DNA of 64,000 bases, taken from NCBI GenBank assembly GCA_033239125.1, contig BSWB01000002.1, positions 3,877,001 to 3,941,000 of the forward strand, written 5' to 3'. The notes below the pieces were generated by a model. The model worked only from the letters and a program-made list of their open reading frames with translations. It did not search any database and had not been told where the DNA came from. Each line of letters opens with the position of its first letter. Positions within the stretch are counted from its first letter, which is position 1. The translations under genes were made by a program, and so were the position numbers. This stretch comes from Fagopyrum homotropicum (Eukaryota > Streptophyta > Magnoliopsida > Caryophyllales > Polygonaceae). Shown in pieces: positions 22,225-34,720 of the stretch.

Positions 22225-22561
22225 CGCAACCCCGTTTAGTTTTAACTCCGGTAAAAAACATAATGAAAAAGCAATTTTATTGCTTGTAAAACAAATATTT
22301 AGTAGACTCAATCCCGTTTAGTTGTAACTCTGGTAGAAAACAGAATGAAAATGTATCTAGTACATATGTATATTCATGTTCATGAACTTTTTAGAATTAT
22401 ATATTGTGGTACCCTCATTTTATTTTCCTATAGAATATCAAAACTAATCAAATTATGCCGCAATTACTTTGAACACAAGAAATGATTCTAATTTTTTTTT
22501 TATGAATTAGATGTATTTTCATTCTATTTTCATTTTCGAAATTAAAATCAAACTTACCCTC
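22225..22561. mobile_element. Degenerate Tourist-like MITE with duplicated left end
   Basis: CCCGTTTAGTT-AACTC-GGTA-AAAACA-AATGAAAA occurs twice in tandem (about 22228 and 22312). The right end (22520-22561), reverse-complemented, is similar to the second copy. The arms resemble those of 10950-11250, so this is probably an older relative. Confidence 0.45.
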
Positions 22562-23031
22562 AATTTAAAGCGTAAATCTGGCTCGAGGGGATCTTGACAG
22601 AGCCTTCAACGGTAGCTTCTAAAATCCTCTTTAAACATCGTTTTTCATTTATTGGTTATTCCAATTATGTATAGTCTTTCTAAATCAAAGACAACCGAAC
22701 GAAACAATCTTGTATGACCTAAATCTGTTGTAAAATCTACAACATGTTACAAAGTATCTGAAATTATAAACAATTTGGTGGTGTAGACATCTGAATCCAC
22801 AAAAATATATACGGTCTTATAGTTGCATTTGAGAGTAGGACAAATAAACAAAAAAATCATACCACTTATATAAAATATAAATAAGTGATGATCTATATGT
22901 TCAAATGATGATGATTGCAAAATGAATTTTGTCTTTGATGTCCACTCTTCTCGACCTTAAATTTAGTGACCCCATTCGCAATTTCCAATCGAATAATGCG
23001 TCGAACATTCGAGAGACAATATAGAGAGAGA
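22562..23031. other. Intergenic DNA, no gene recognised
   Basis: No family motif or structure was found. Confidence 0.35.
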
Positions 23032-23300
23032 GGGGGTGTGGTTCCTATTAGAACAGATTTATCGTGCAATCATGAGAACAATTTTAGATTGTCGGAGGGT
23101 GAGTATTAAGGGTCGAGATTTAGTGTAGATATCATAATTATTAATAATTACGAATAATAATAACTAGGAATCACTCACTCAACCAACAATAACTACAAAT
23201 ACTACATTAAACGATATGACACATTCGTAACAAAACTAATAATAATTACGAATTTGTTCTCATGATTGCACGACAAGTCTATTCTCATATGATATACACT
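23032..23300 (-). mobile_element. Family A element (inverted copy), beside a microsatellite
   Basis: The inverse complement of 23632-23914. Shared blocks are GGGGT-TGGTTCC near the left end, GTCGAGATTTAGTGTAGATATC, ACGATATGACACATTCGTAAC and TTGTTCTCATGATTG. It ends in (CT)n/(TA)n at 23299-23320. Confidence 0.6.
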
Positions 23301-23320
23301 CTCTCTCTCTCTATATATAT

Positions 23321-23570
23321 AGATCCTGACTCATATGTAAATGGCTCTTACCATGTGAACATGTAAACATCAAATATATATGATTATACCGCCGAATATA
23401 TGTTACTATGCCGTCAAATATATAGAGTCAGGTCCGACGAATATTTCTTCCATTAATAACACGATTTTTTCCCCTTTAATATCGTCTAATCTCAGTTATC
23501 TATTTAACAATCTAACATATACAATTTATTCTCATTTTACACGGTAAGAGCTGTTTACGTGGGAGTCCAC

Positions 23571-23572
<2 letters not shown>
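23321..23572 (+). mobile_element. Family B MITE inserted in a TA microsatellite
   Basis: Begins AGATCCTGACTCATATGTAA, ends GGGAGTCCACCC and is flanked by (TA)n on both sides. Its ends are imperfect inverted repeats containing GGCTCTTACCATGTGAAC and, inverted, AGCTCTTACCGTGTAAAA. A second copy is at 53236-53470. (TA)n flanks are described for rice Micron elements; membership here is an inference. Confidence 0.65.
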
Positions 23573-23630
<58 letters not shown>

Positions 23631-23631
23631 T
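23573..23631. repeat. (AT)n(GA)n microsatellite
   Basis: About 21 AT units followed by about 8 GA units, separating the family B element from family A. Another (TA)n lies at 23914-23939. Confidence 0.9.
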
Positions 23632-23914
23632 ATAGATCCTATGAGAATACCCCTAACGTGAGAACATGAGAACAGATTCGTAATTATTATTAGTTTTGTT
23701 ACGAATGTGTCATATCGTTTAATGTATTATTCGTAGTTATTGTTGGTTGAGTGGATTATTCGTAGTTATTGTTGGATTCCTAATTATTATTATTCGTAGT
23801 TATTATTATTTTTGATATCTACTCTAAATCTCAACCCTTAGTACTCACATCCAACGGTGTACGATTGTTCTCACGTTCTCACGTTAGGGGATGTTCTCAT
23901 GGGAACCCCACCCT
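23632..23914 (+). mobile_element. Family A element (direct copy), flanked by microsatellites
   Basis: Starts TATAGATCCTATGAGAATACC and ends GGGAACCCCACCC. It is the inverted partner of 23032-23300. It includes short internal repeats of ATTATTCGTAGTTATTGTTGG. Confidence 0.6.
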
Positions 23915-23939
23915 ATATATATATATATATATATATATA

Positions 23940-26900
23940 GGTATAAGATTTTTATACAAATTTAGAACAGGATTATGTTGTGACAGTTGGTCCACGTGGC
24001 ATGTTTTTAGGATACGTAAGTCGTTTTCACTAACTCGGAATTATGCATATTAATTATGATTATGATATTTTATCAATAATAGTAATGTATTATTAATATG
24101 TAATGTAGTTTTCTTTAAGAAGCGGGTCCAAGTAGGCACTAACAATGGCACGTGGATAAGTTGTCTTCTTGGTGATGACTAGGCGGCCACATGCTCGCAT
24201 AATCACGTTTAATTATTAGGGTTGTTTTGCTAATTATTTTCGTAATGCGGTGGTGACGGGTCGGTTGGGGTGGAGTTCGTTGGCCGAAACCATATTGGTT
24301 GGGTATACGAGGATTCGGTCGAGGTTAGATGTTGGGGTGGTTAGGGGTTGAGTTGAACCACTCTTTGGAGTAATGACGATTGTTTTGCACAAGGAGATTC
24401 CGGTGGAGCCGGAGACAATTTACTTGCCTCTTCTTAGGAAGCTTCGGAGACGGGGTTGTATGCGTAATCATGTTAGACTGCTCGTGGAGAGGATTTTTGG
24501 ATTAAAATCTGCTTTCAGGTTTGCGGGTTAGTGTAATACGCCAAGAAAATAGGGGGAAGCCTTTTCATGTCCTTCCTAAATTCATTGATCCGATTTTTCT
24601 TATACTTGTTTGAGCTTATTTTCCAAAAAATGAATTTTCTTTTAATAAATAACTAGTTAGGTCTTTTACTACTATTATTCATTTATTCTATTAAAAGTAC
24701 TTACGGAGTAAATTATTTAGTAAATATATTATCTAATTCAATTTTTTTCTAAAAACAAATTGTATATGAGATAAAATTAAAGAATATATAAAATAAAAAT
24801 CTTTTAAAAAAATTATTTAACACAATTCTAACTTAAATATTTTTATAATAAGAAAACTCTTCATGTCATAATTTTTCAATAAAATACAATATAGCTAGCT
24901 AGAAAGTGCTAATCTCTGGTGGAAAATCATAGTTCAATTTGTGACCACTTAAGGTGCAACAAATTAACTAAACTGTTATTTTATTTAAGATATTTATAAG
25001 GTGGATTGGACTATATAATATTATATGTCAAAATTCAATAAATTAGCCCTAAAATATGATCGTCTGATAAAGACATACACTTTTGATAGCTTAATGGTAA
25101 GTTTTGAAAGTTGAAGTATCGTATAGAATTAAATCAATTAATCATGTTTATATGGAAAACGACTTCAACTAACAATCACTCCCTTTTTTTTCTTCTGAAT
25201 TAAAAAAAAAAAAAAAAGGCGTAGACGCTTAGAATTGAAATAAAATAAAAATATTTATTTAACATAGATTTAGTTAATCTACTTAAAAAAAAATAATTAT
25301 TTATTAAAACTTTTAAAGTAAGTTTTGTTAACCATAATCAATCTATATGCATTTGAATTTATTTTATAAATCTCATCCGCAATAATATTTTCAACCCCAT
25401 AAACTCTCTCTATCGAACGAGTCATAATTCGCATATATTACTTTGTAAGGAAGAAAGAAAATTTATAACTGAGTGGTATTTCAAGGCCTTTAAAAAATTG
25501 CAAAAAAAAAAAAAAAGAAATTGGACGTCGACGCACAGACTAAAAAAAATAAACTAAAAAAAGTTGGGTGCCAGCGGCATCCGCCACCGCTTAAGCTAGC
25601 GCCTTGCGATTTTTGTTGGTTCTTGTGAATTTGTGCGCCGTGTATATAACACACCCTTTTTAAATATACAATATGGTTAATGCTAATATAATTCAGTTTA
25701 TATGTATTAATATCACAAATTAATAATCATAACAAGATATCTTACGGGGTGACATTTTGCACAGTCAGACGTACATACATATTAGATTCGAGTTTAACAC
25801 ATAAGCTTCCTGGATCTCATCATATGATGAACCCATAATAATATGATTAGCTAACAACCTTATATATTAAGCTCAATATTCCTTGCTTGCTAGTCGGTTT
25901 GTTATGTGTTTCTCTTTGATTTAGTGCTTTGTAATTTAAAGTTTTGTCTATCGATAATTTATGTTTGTCTTCTTTTCTTTTGTTTTTTCTAGGTGACGAT
26001 ATATCCATCTCCCATTTTTATGGTATATAGTTTGACTTGAAATGTCTTGTAAATCAAGCCAATATGCTATTACAAAAAAAAAAACACACGTTCTTTCCCG
26101 TTTGATATGAGATCGATTTGCTCTAATGCAATATCAATCTCCGGTAGACCATATACATAGCGGGGATTTAAGACGTTCAAACGCTTATACTTTGTGTCCA
26201 ATATAACTTACCAATTCAATGATATTTCATTCTAAAACAGTTGACAATATAAATAATCAAACAACCATCTTTTTATCATTCAAGTTATTCCTTTATTATT
26301 TTCCGAAAATATAAGGTATCCTATCTATATAGACTATATCGCAATATTATATGTTAACATACAACACTCGAAAAGTCTAAATATTAATGCACTTCATGCC
26401 ATTAATAGTGGGTTTGTACTAGTCAACTAAACACTAACAAGATTTATGTAAAGTTGCTATTTTTAAAGGAAAATAGCAACTTTTGGTCCAGATTATTTTT
26501 AAGATTATTTAATCAAATTGTTTATTCTAGTTACATTTAAATTATCGTTTATTTGAAAAATTATTATAAATAATAATTTCAAAATAAATTGAAAAAACTG
26601 CAGACGGACCCATAAATTAAAGGGCAATTTTGGTAAGTAGACCTTTTTGAAAAAGAAGAGCATTAACTAGGCTTTTTAATGTTTCAATTAATTATATATA
26701 CCCCAACTTTTTGTATTTATTTTCAAACTCTACACATTCTTCTCTCAACGGGTACATTTACTAAATACAAAACTAGAAAAAATCTAGTAAACCAAATTAT
26801 TTCAAAAATTAAATTGAGATAAAAAATTGGAATTGGATTAACATAAATATGTAAATTAATTTATTTTTGGAGTTAACCTCTTCATTAGAGTTGGAATTGG

Positions 26901-27205
26901 AATGAGTATTCCATAAGGAAGACCTTATATAATAATCCAGGTAATAACATTAGAGTTATTTTCGGTCTAGAATGAAAATAAGTTATGATAAATGGATAAA
27001 TATGATGGTGTATTATAATTATTTTTTTTTCCATATTAGTAATAATAATATTTTTGTATGTATAATGTTAAATTAATCATATATTAATTGTTATACCTAC
27101 CTCAACCTTTTAAGCTTATTGAATACTACATTAGGAAATTTTTACACACTTCGTAAAATCACCCGATATTATTATGTCCTTATAAAAACTTTTAAGGATT
27201 GTAGA
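23940..27205. other. AT-rich intergenic DNA, one short ORF
   Basis: Mostly A/T runs. A 52-codon ATG-initiated frame at 24373-24531 (starts MTIVLHKEIPVEPETIYLPL, basic centre RKLRRRG) sits in less AT-rich DNA, but no family was recognised and it is too short to call. Nothing else was supported. Confidence 0.35.
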
Positions 27206-27521
27206 TGTCCGATAGGAGGAGTAGTGCACCGATCTTATATACTAGGCTCGGGGTGTCCTCATCTTTCGATGTGAGACCTTATTATCTCCAACACGCCCCC
27301 GCAAGTGCAACTAGAGGATATATACCGATACAAATGGACCGGTAGAGCGGAGGTCGTGTGCATACGAGCGCACTTGCGCATTAGGCCCGAGCCCAACACA
27401 TAAATCCGGTGAGGTTCCATTTTAAAACCAATTGACAATAGGAGGAGTAGCTCAGCGACCTTATATACTAGGCTCATAGTGTCTCTCCATCTTTCGATGT
27501 GGAATCTTATTATCTCCAACA
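27206..27521 (-). mobile_element. TRIM-like retroelement piece: two direct copies of an LTR-like module
   Basis: On the minus strand TGTTGGAGATAATAAG starts two direct copies, at 27521 and 27293. Each continues with a CATCGAAAGATG block, AGCCTAGTATATAAG (TATA-like) and a CTACTCCTCCTAT block. The intact copy goes on to CAATTGGTTTTAAAATGGAACC. About 100 bp of GC-rich DNA separates the copies. Direct short LTR-like repeats with almost no internal region fit a TRIM. Related single copies are at 52106-52198, 56668-56796 and 60196-60343. An 87-codon frame inside is not a gene. Confidence 0.55.
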
Positions 27522-28953
27522 AGGATCGATCCGATTCTATACGGATCGATGAACAACCTTACCCAAACACACCCTAGGCAAAATCTCTATACAAAAACAA
27601 TAGACAATGAACATGTTGAAGTGAATTGAATGGTATGGTGAAGTCTTTTAGAAGAAGGGTAAGAAGCTTTGTTGTTGGTGGTTGCCCTAATTGGCATATA
27701 TATCTCTTGTTCATATATGCAAATCTTTGGATGGATTATGAACACAGAGTTTGCATATTGCGAGATAGCTGTAACCTCTGAATTGACCTACCCCAGTGAA
27801 GATCGATTTCAGCAATCAATGAGCCTACCCTAGTTATACATATATTTTATGTCCACATTTTTGTTATGTATTATTTTATGTAACTTTGTCTTTTTCTGTA
27901 TAAAACTAAACATTTTTGTCTTCTTTTTTAGTTTTAGTCGTCTAGTGTGCTCGTTAGAGAATATTTGCTAGTTTTTTGGGGGATTTTAAGAGTTTATAAA
28001 AATGTTATTTCAAAGTTAACCCTATAATATATTACACTACAATATATTATACATTTTTTTTATTTACTTCTTTAATGTACCATACAAGCCTATTTTCACC
28101 AAATACTTTTCAGATTTTTTATTAGGTTTCATATTTTACAAAACCATAAAAATACTCGCTCAAATTAGCTAAGTAAGCATTTTTGAGATTTTTCTCTAAA
28201 AACTAAGAACATGGTATAAATAAGTCTAATATTTATCCCCTAATCAAACCCCTTGTCTTTACTTTAATTTAATGAAAGTGGTATAAATTGAAGGGGTACA
28301 CAAACTTAATGAAAATAGAAAATGATATATTTAGCTAAATTCTTTCAAAATACTCTAGCTAACACGTTTTTAAATCAACGATCTTATATGTCATTATATC
28401 AGGCGAATTGAACTACTCGAGTTCAATTCGACAAAAAACTTGGTCCGAACTCGTGTTTTTACTAAACAAGACTGGAACCCATATTAAAACTTGACTAAAA
28501 TTTAGGATGGTTCAAATCTACACCCATATTAAAACTCGACTAAAATTTAGGATGGTTCAAATCTACATGAGTTGTTCATTAGCATATCAATTTAAGCTTT
28601 AGTTTGTTTGGCTTGAATAGCAACCCTGATGATGACTAAGGGAGTCAATCTTCGGTGGGTACTCGAACACGGCTCAATAAAAGTGTAGGAAGCATCGGTT
28701 GTACACGAGTTAATCATGAGCATACCAAAACCTAATGTTGACTAAATGCGCAACATTCAATAAAAATTTTGTATGAGACAAACTACTCGAATTCGACACC
28801 ATAAAAATTCGTCTCAAAGTCGTTTATTTTGATAAACAATCGAATAAGTTAAACTCAACTCAGATTTTAGACGATCTACATAAACATATGAAACCTCCAA
28901 TGATTCGACACGAATAACAATCTTAAGATATATAAAAACAAGCTCAACCAATG
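27522..28953. other. Intergenic DNA with degenerate dispersed repeats
   Basis: About 28400-28640 and 28750-28900 hold 'CTCGAGTTCAATTCGAC / ACTCGAATTCGAC'-type repeats like those near 44671, 47000 and 55466. No gene was seen. Confidence 0.35.
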
Positions 28954-29137
28954 TTACGAACACCAAAAGTTAACACAATAAACTATAAAAACAAGTACAA
29001 TTGTTATATCATGTGAGTCAATATACATCAACCTGAAATCCAAATCAAAGATTGACATTGAAGGCAACAAGGCTCGTCCTCCAAGAAGGGGACTATAAAA
29101 CACAAAACATGTGGCAGGTGAATGCGATTGCCAGCAG

Positions 29138-29404
29138 CTAAACACAAACATTGTGAAGTGGAAACGTGTAGTCACAACATCGATCCAGTGCGTCACAGCT
29201 TACTGTGGACTTTTCCTGCTCCATCGTCTTCGACGAAACGCTGCAAGAATATTCTCCGGCCTCTCTCTTTGTGCCTCGTATATCAGCCGTTGGATCAGGA
29301 TGGGACCCACTTCCACACAGTTCTATGATCGTAAACCCTCGTTTTATGCTCATCTTCATCGATGAATCCAAAACAAGGAAATTGCCAGAAGCTAGCTTGC
29401 TCAT
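29138..29404 (-). CDS. Unidentified ORF, 88 codons
   Basis: An ATG-initiated minus-strand frame that starts MSKLASGNFLVLDSSMKMSI and is preceded by a CAG splice-acceptor-like site (about 29446). The DNA is less AT-rich than its flanks, and four frames stay open at once, which base composition can explain. No domain, signal peptide or family match was recognised. It may be a gene fragment. Confidence 0.2.
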   Translation of the reverse strand: MSKLASGNFLVLDSSMKMSIKRGFTIIELCGSGSHPDPTADIRGTKREAGEYSCSVSSKTMEQEKSTVSCDALDRCCDYTFPLHNVCV

Positions 29405-29429
29405 TGTTCGAACTGGTTTGCTGGTTTGG

Positions 29430-30600
29430 TGAGAATCTTGTGTACCTGAATAGGAAACGGCAATGAAAATGATATTAAATTGGAGAAGATGAGGAAATAC
29501 AGTATGGGTTTATTGTTAGTATAGTTTTTTGAAGGTATATTTTGTGAAGAGAAATAGATTAAAGTGAAAAAGAAATGTTTTTTTTATTATGATAATAATA
29601 TGGATTGATAGAATAAATTACGTGACTCTTTGTTTCGGATTCTGTTACAAATTGATTCGTATATGTGAATTATTGTAGTTCAATTTCAATACTCAAAATC
29701 TAAGATTCGAATTATAATAACTGAAAAATAATCTATTTAATTTTAATAATAAAAAAACATTTTGGTTGTGTCCACACAGAAAATTAGTGGATCCACGTCA
29801 TTGTTTGGGTTTCTTTAAATCTATACGAAAATACGTGTTATAAACGGCAAGTGTACGTAGGGTTGTGCATCCAGTTCGAACTGAGTGCTTCAGTACCGGG
29901 ACCCATTCGGGAGCAAGGGGATTATGGGGTGAAATTCGACCTAAAATTTCATCCTCCTAGTGTTGAATTATGGGACTGAAGTGGGGTTTATCATCCCCTT
30001 GCGTTTCCCGCAAGCGGATCCCCGGTCCGGTGTTCGACAACGAATCCCATACCGCAGACCGGCCCGGGATCAGATTTTATTTGCGAGGTCTCTTGCGTTA
30101 ATTTGTACAAAACCGAAACAGACGGGGTTTAGTTAGTGAACAAGGTAGGGTTATATAATTAATGTATTAACGCTTAAAAAATTATGCTCCGAATGTGTCC
30201 ACCGGTTTTTACAGTACTAGATCAGAAGTGACAAAAAAAGAACAGTGGGCAGGATCGTATCTCGTCCGGTTGCAGACTGGACCATAAAAATCGGTCTGAT
30301 TTTGTTATAAAGTTGCAATCTATGTGATGTGCATCCTACGGCGTATTTTGGTGTAAATATAGTAAAATTATCGTGTGAATGTCATAACCTCAATAATATA
30401 TAAAAAAAAAACACCTTTACTTTGTCAATCAATTTTCTCATTAAAAATCTCTTCAAAACTAATTTTTCATGAAAAAATTTGGTAAAATAGGACCTTTTTA
30501 TTTCCTTTTGTTTTGTGTACCCTTTAATTTCTACCACTTTCATTAATGTTATGTAAAAGTAATTGGTCCGTTTTTAGCCCCCTCTATTTAAAAAAAAAAA
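29430..30600. other. Intergenic DNA with a hAT-like end
   Basis: At 29860 TAGGGTTGTGCATCC, followed by GC-rich GGGACC/CCCGG repeats to about 30110, resembles a hAT-type end. No matching right end was found. Nothing else was recognised. Confidence 0.3.
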
Positions 30601-31592
30601 GGAAAAATAACCCAAAATAACATCAATTATCAACATTGAACCGAAAATAATACGAACTTTGAAAATTACTAGGAGCGATACAAACTATCAATGTATTTAC
30701 CAATACTAATACGCCAATCTTTTTCGGCAAAAACTCTAGCTCCGGCGATGACGTGGCAGCCGGAATGTTACATGTCATCAAATAGATGGATTAAATGTGT
30801 GATGTGGATTTTATTTTTCAAAAAATTAATTTTATAATATTTAAAATATTAAAAAATAAAAAATTTAATAATTTAAAATTTTTAAATAATATTTTTTTAA
30901 AAAACATTTGTACAATTTTTTTAAAAAAATATTTTTTGTAAAAAAACAATTTTAAAAACGTTTGAACATTTTAAAATTTTAAATAATAATTTTTTGTAAA
31001 AAAACTTTTTTAAAAATCCGAAAAAATATTTGAATATTTTTTTTAGAAAATAAATAATTTTGCAAAAAATTTCGGAAAAAAAAACTTTAGGAATTAGGTT
31101 AAAAAAAATTCGAATATATTTTTTACAAATTATTTTTTTAGGATTAAAATTTTCATTTTATACAAAAATCCGAAAATAAATTTAATTAAAAAAATATTAT
31201 ATTTTTATATTTTTTGGAAAAATAAATATTATTACAAATCTATTTAAAAAAATTTCAAACTTTTTAAAAAAAAATATTTTTTTAAAAATAAATATTTTTA
31301 TAATTTTTTTTAAAAAAATATTATTTAAAATTATAATAATAATAATTTTTATTTTTTAATATTTAAATATTATTTAAAAAAAAAACCACATCACAGATTT
31401 AACCCATTTACTTGATGACATGTAACATTCCGGCTGCCACGTCATCGTCGGAGCTAGGGTTTTTGCCGGAAAAGTATGGCGTATTATTTTTGGTAAATAC
31501 ATTGATAGTTTGTATCGCTCCTAGTAATTTTCAAATTTCGTATTATTTTCGGTTCAATGTTGATAGTTGGTATTATTTTGGGTTATTTTTCC
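30601..31592. mobile_element. Foldback MULE-type MITE with about 230-bp inverted repeats
   Basis: The left end GGAAAAATAACCCAAAATAA pairs with the right end over about 230 bp, including GACGTGGCAGCCGGAATGTT near 30750 and its complement near 31427. The element sits in an A-tract: at least nine A lie on each side (30592-30600 and 31593-31601), compatible with a 9-bp target duplication. The 540-bp core is almost only A and T. The 84-codon frame at 31412-31666 runs off the right arm and is not a gene. Confidence 0.75.
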
Positions 31593-31612
31593 AAAAAAAA
31601 AAGAAACAACCA

Positions 31613-31815
31613 TATAATTTTCGGCTGAGTTTCTGGAATGAATTTCTGATTGAGTTTCCGATATGAATTTCTGGTATGAATTTCTGGTTGAGTTTCTGGT
31701 ATGAAATTCTTGTATGGTTTCTTGTTGAGTTTCTGATATGATTTTCGGTATGAGTTTCTGATATGATTTTTGGTTGAATTTTTGTATGAATTTCTGGTAT
31801 AAATTTGTAATATGG
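31613..31815. repeat. Degenerate minisatellite (GAGTTTCTGGTAT-type)
   Basis: About 14-15 copies of a 12-15 bp unit, variants of TGAATTTCTGGTA and TGAGTTTCTGATA. The unit's complement encodes repetitive Asn/Arg/Ile-rich frames on the minus strand, which are artefacts. It directly adjoins the foldback element. Confidence 0.8.
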
Positions 31816-34465
31816 TTTTTGGGTCCAACATATATACTGTCTAGGTCTAGTCTTCACCCTACTCGCCCTCTCACAACCATACATAAGACTTTTGGATGTT
31901 CGCAAGAACACCAGTCAACCATGGAAGTCCCCAAGTTCCTTTCTATATGCATCTTCCTCCTCAACTAAATCAAATCAACTTCGAGAATAATAGCAAACCG
32001 ATCTTCGGAAGGCGAGAAATCATTGTCAGATGATCCAAGGGGCGAATTCCGAGCAATAAATCGATGAAATCTAGAAGTCATAGGATGAAAGATGAGGTTT
32101 GTAGGAGTGGCAGTAGTAAGCGGAAGAGGAGGAGAGTGGTAGTGATGAACCTAAGTGTGAGAATTGAGAAAATACGGAGGCTGATTTTAGTTGAGAAGAA
32201 AGCATGTATTGCAGAGAATGGAAGAAGACGATGTTGATTCCATGGATGCCTGTTTGATTTTCTTTGCTTTGCTTCTCCCTTGAGGCTCGACTTGTGGAAT
32301 CATCATCTAAAAGAAAGGAATTGTTAACTGCGTTATTTGATTCTTCAAAACCCTAACCCTAAACAGTAAAAAAAAAATGCATTTACTAGATGTGTGTTAT
32401 GACCCTAGTTAAGAAAAAAGCTTACTTAGTAAATTTGAACATTTTTCATCTCTTTTGTAAGATTGCGGAACCTAATATACATTATCTTGATTGTATTCTA
32501 GTCCTAAGTCATTCATCTCATCGCACACACCTTATTAAACCCAAACCATCGACAATCCCGCCATCTCCTTTTACACCGCCCCAAACCGGATATGTGGTTT
32601 CAGCTAAACCGGTTCTGTGGTTCACTGGTGACTGGTTTAGTGTTTTCACCTACATTTTAGCTCTACTGTTTGCTTACGTCTAAACAATAAGCTAAGTCGA
32701 TTTTTTGTGTTTGCAGGGGTAAACAATAGAGAGTTTGTCGTCTGTCCTTCAACTTTGGCCTATTCAATGTAAATAAAAGAAAGACAAAACATCACATCTA
32801 ATAATATACAACGTAATGCAATACTAGCCACCAATGTATTAGTGCAATTGTGGGTATCCAAGAGGAGCATTATTAGGTCAAATTATCAGCCATAGATGAG
32901 GAGGCTTAACTTGTCAAAGAGATATAGATTGTGTGATATGCATTACACAATGATATGAAAAACTATGTTGCACGGAAACAGAAATGAGAGTAGGGAAACG
33001 AACACGGCAAGAAACGGGTAAACGATAATCTAGAAAATTATAGGAAGCGGGATACGGTGAAGAAATAATCTAAATAATGTATTTTTTTTAAACGCTACCG
33101 AAAAGAGAAATTTGTTTATAATAAGAAGAGACATATATGATATAACTAATGACACATGAATGCACCATTAGTTGTAGAAATATTGAGAAATAAGCAAATT
33201 GGTTCCGTCAAGTGATGTTGAGGTAGTAGTCATGTATGTCTTGTTCATCTTAAATTTCAAACAAAACAAACACCATAACCATGAATGTCTTGTTCATCTC
33301 TTTTGTATCCCTCCTTAAGCTTACTTTGAACCACTATCTGTGACCATGAGTTGGATGTGTCCAGGCCGTTCCCGGTGTTGGGAAAATGTTTTGACCGTTT
33401 CCTCAATATTTTGACCATGTCCGAAAAATTTCTAGAAACTCCCAAGTTTCTAATACAAGAGAACACGAGAAACGACAATACATAGATATTTTGTGCTTCA
33501 TTGCAAACCAATTTATATCATCTCCTCCAAGATACAACAATATTTATTATTTGTTAAGATCTTCTTATGTTTAGAAGATTTTTGAGGGATAAAAGGTGTA
33601 TGACCATGCTAGGATGATCTTCAAAGTAGGTACGTAAACTTGAATATCAAGTGACCCTATTTCGAAGGCTTTACTTGTTAAACTATTAGAGATTCTTAGG
33701 CTTTTAAATATTTGTGATTATTTGTTATGGGGTTTCTCGCAAAAAAATATCATTTAAATCTTGTTGTTTTAATAAACCATCTTATTAATAAGGATTGAAA
33801 ACCTACAATTTATTCGACAAGTTTTATACTAAAGTGCCTTATTTTTTAATAAATATAATCTAAAAAGTAATTATTTCATATATAAATGAAAAACTAATTA
33901 TATTGTTAAAAAAACAAAATGTAAAATAAGGTTTTATATAAATAAAATTTCTAAGAATGATTCGCTAAACAGAAATATAATCATAAAAAGGTATTTTGAA
34001 AACAATAATATGAAAAATAGTAATTTTTAATTGAATGAATAGGGGTATTTTGGTAAATAATATAATCGTAAAAAGGTATTACTTTATTAACTATTCACAT
34101 AATTCCTTTTATCTAATATACTATTTGATTTTTCATTAGATTAGAGATTTTAAAAAACTCTAAATAAAACTAAAACTACTATATAATGAAAATAAATATC
34201 TACATTAGCCAAATGATAGCGACAGAACTCGGAAGCTTGAGATTTGTTCGAAAAAGACTGAAAAATCAAAAGATAAACTATGAAAACAAACTGTATGTAA
34301 ATTATTGAAGGTATGTTATTTTCATTGAAGAAAGATTTGTGTTTGGATTTTTTATAGTAAGAATATGGTATTCACTTAAGCATGATGCAGAGGTGGAGGT
34401 AAGAAAAACTTGTTTTCATTTCAAAACGTATCACAATCTTATACAAATTGTTGTTCTTCTTCTTC
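31816..34465. other. Intergenic DNA, possible decayed gene start on the minus strand
   Basis: On the minus strand a 44-codon frame (complement 32071-32205, MLSSQLKSASVFSQFSHLGS, Ser-rich) resembles a transit peptide. It is preceded by a telomere-like AACCCTAACCCTAAAC at about 32348-32363, a motif common in plant housekeeping promoters. No downstream exon was found. The rest is featureless and AT-rich. Confidence 0.25.
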
Positions 34466-34720
34466 CTTTTTTTTTTTTCTTTTTATAAAAAACGGTTAGG
34501 TCGGGTTTTCTTTATATAAAAAACGGTTAGTTTGGTTTACCTCCTATATGTTGGGTGTCGAGATTCCAAGATGAATCAATCAATCTGCAACACAGTTGAT
34601 TTCTCTTAAAACATGTATGACGTAAACATGTTGATATTCAGTCTGGATTCTGATAAAATTATACAGATTGTTCTTGTATTGCAAACAAGATACCTCAATT
34701 TTTATAATGAAACTACATTT
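34466..34720 (-). pseudogene. LINE 3' scrap (end of RNase H)
   Basis: Minus-strand translation gives VIHVLREINCVAD, the conserved RNase H end of plant L1-type LINEs (compare IHHIFREVNCVAD at 15.3 kb), with frame breaks. A T-run near 34470-34480 is the poly(A) end. A 20-bp AAAAAACGGTTAG module is duplicated next to it. Confidence 0.55.

Noticed and set aside
29111..29432. Three plus-strand ORFs of 68-84 codons
   Set aside because: They overlap each other and a minus-strand ORF; compositional openness, no motif or splice context.
31573..31911. Repetitive Asn/Arg/Ile-rich minus-strand ORFs of 82 and 112 codons
   Set aside because: They are translations of the GAGTTTCTGGTAT minisatellite.
32071..32205. 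Ser-rich 44-codon minus-strand ORF resembling a transit peptide
   Set aside because: There is no following exon or known domain, so it is mentioned only as a possible decayed gene start.
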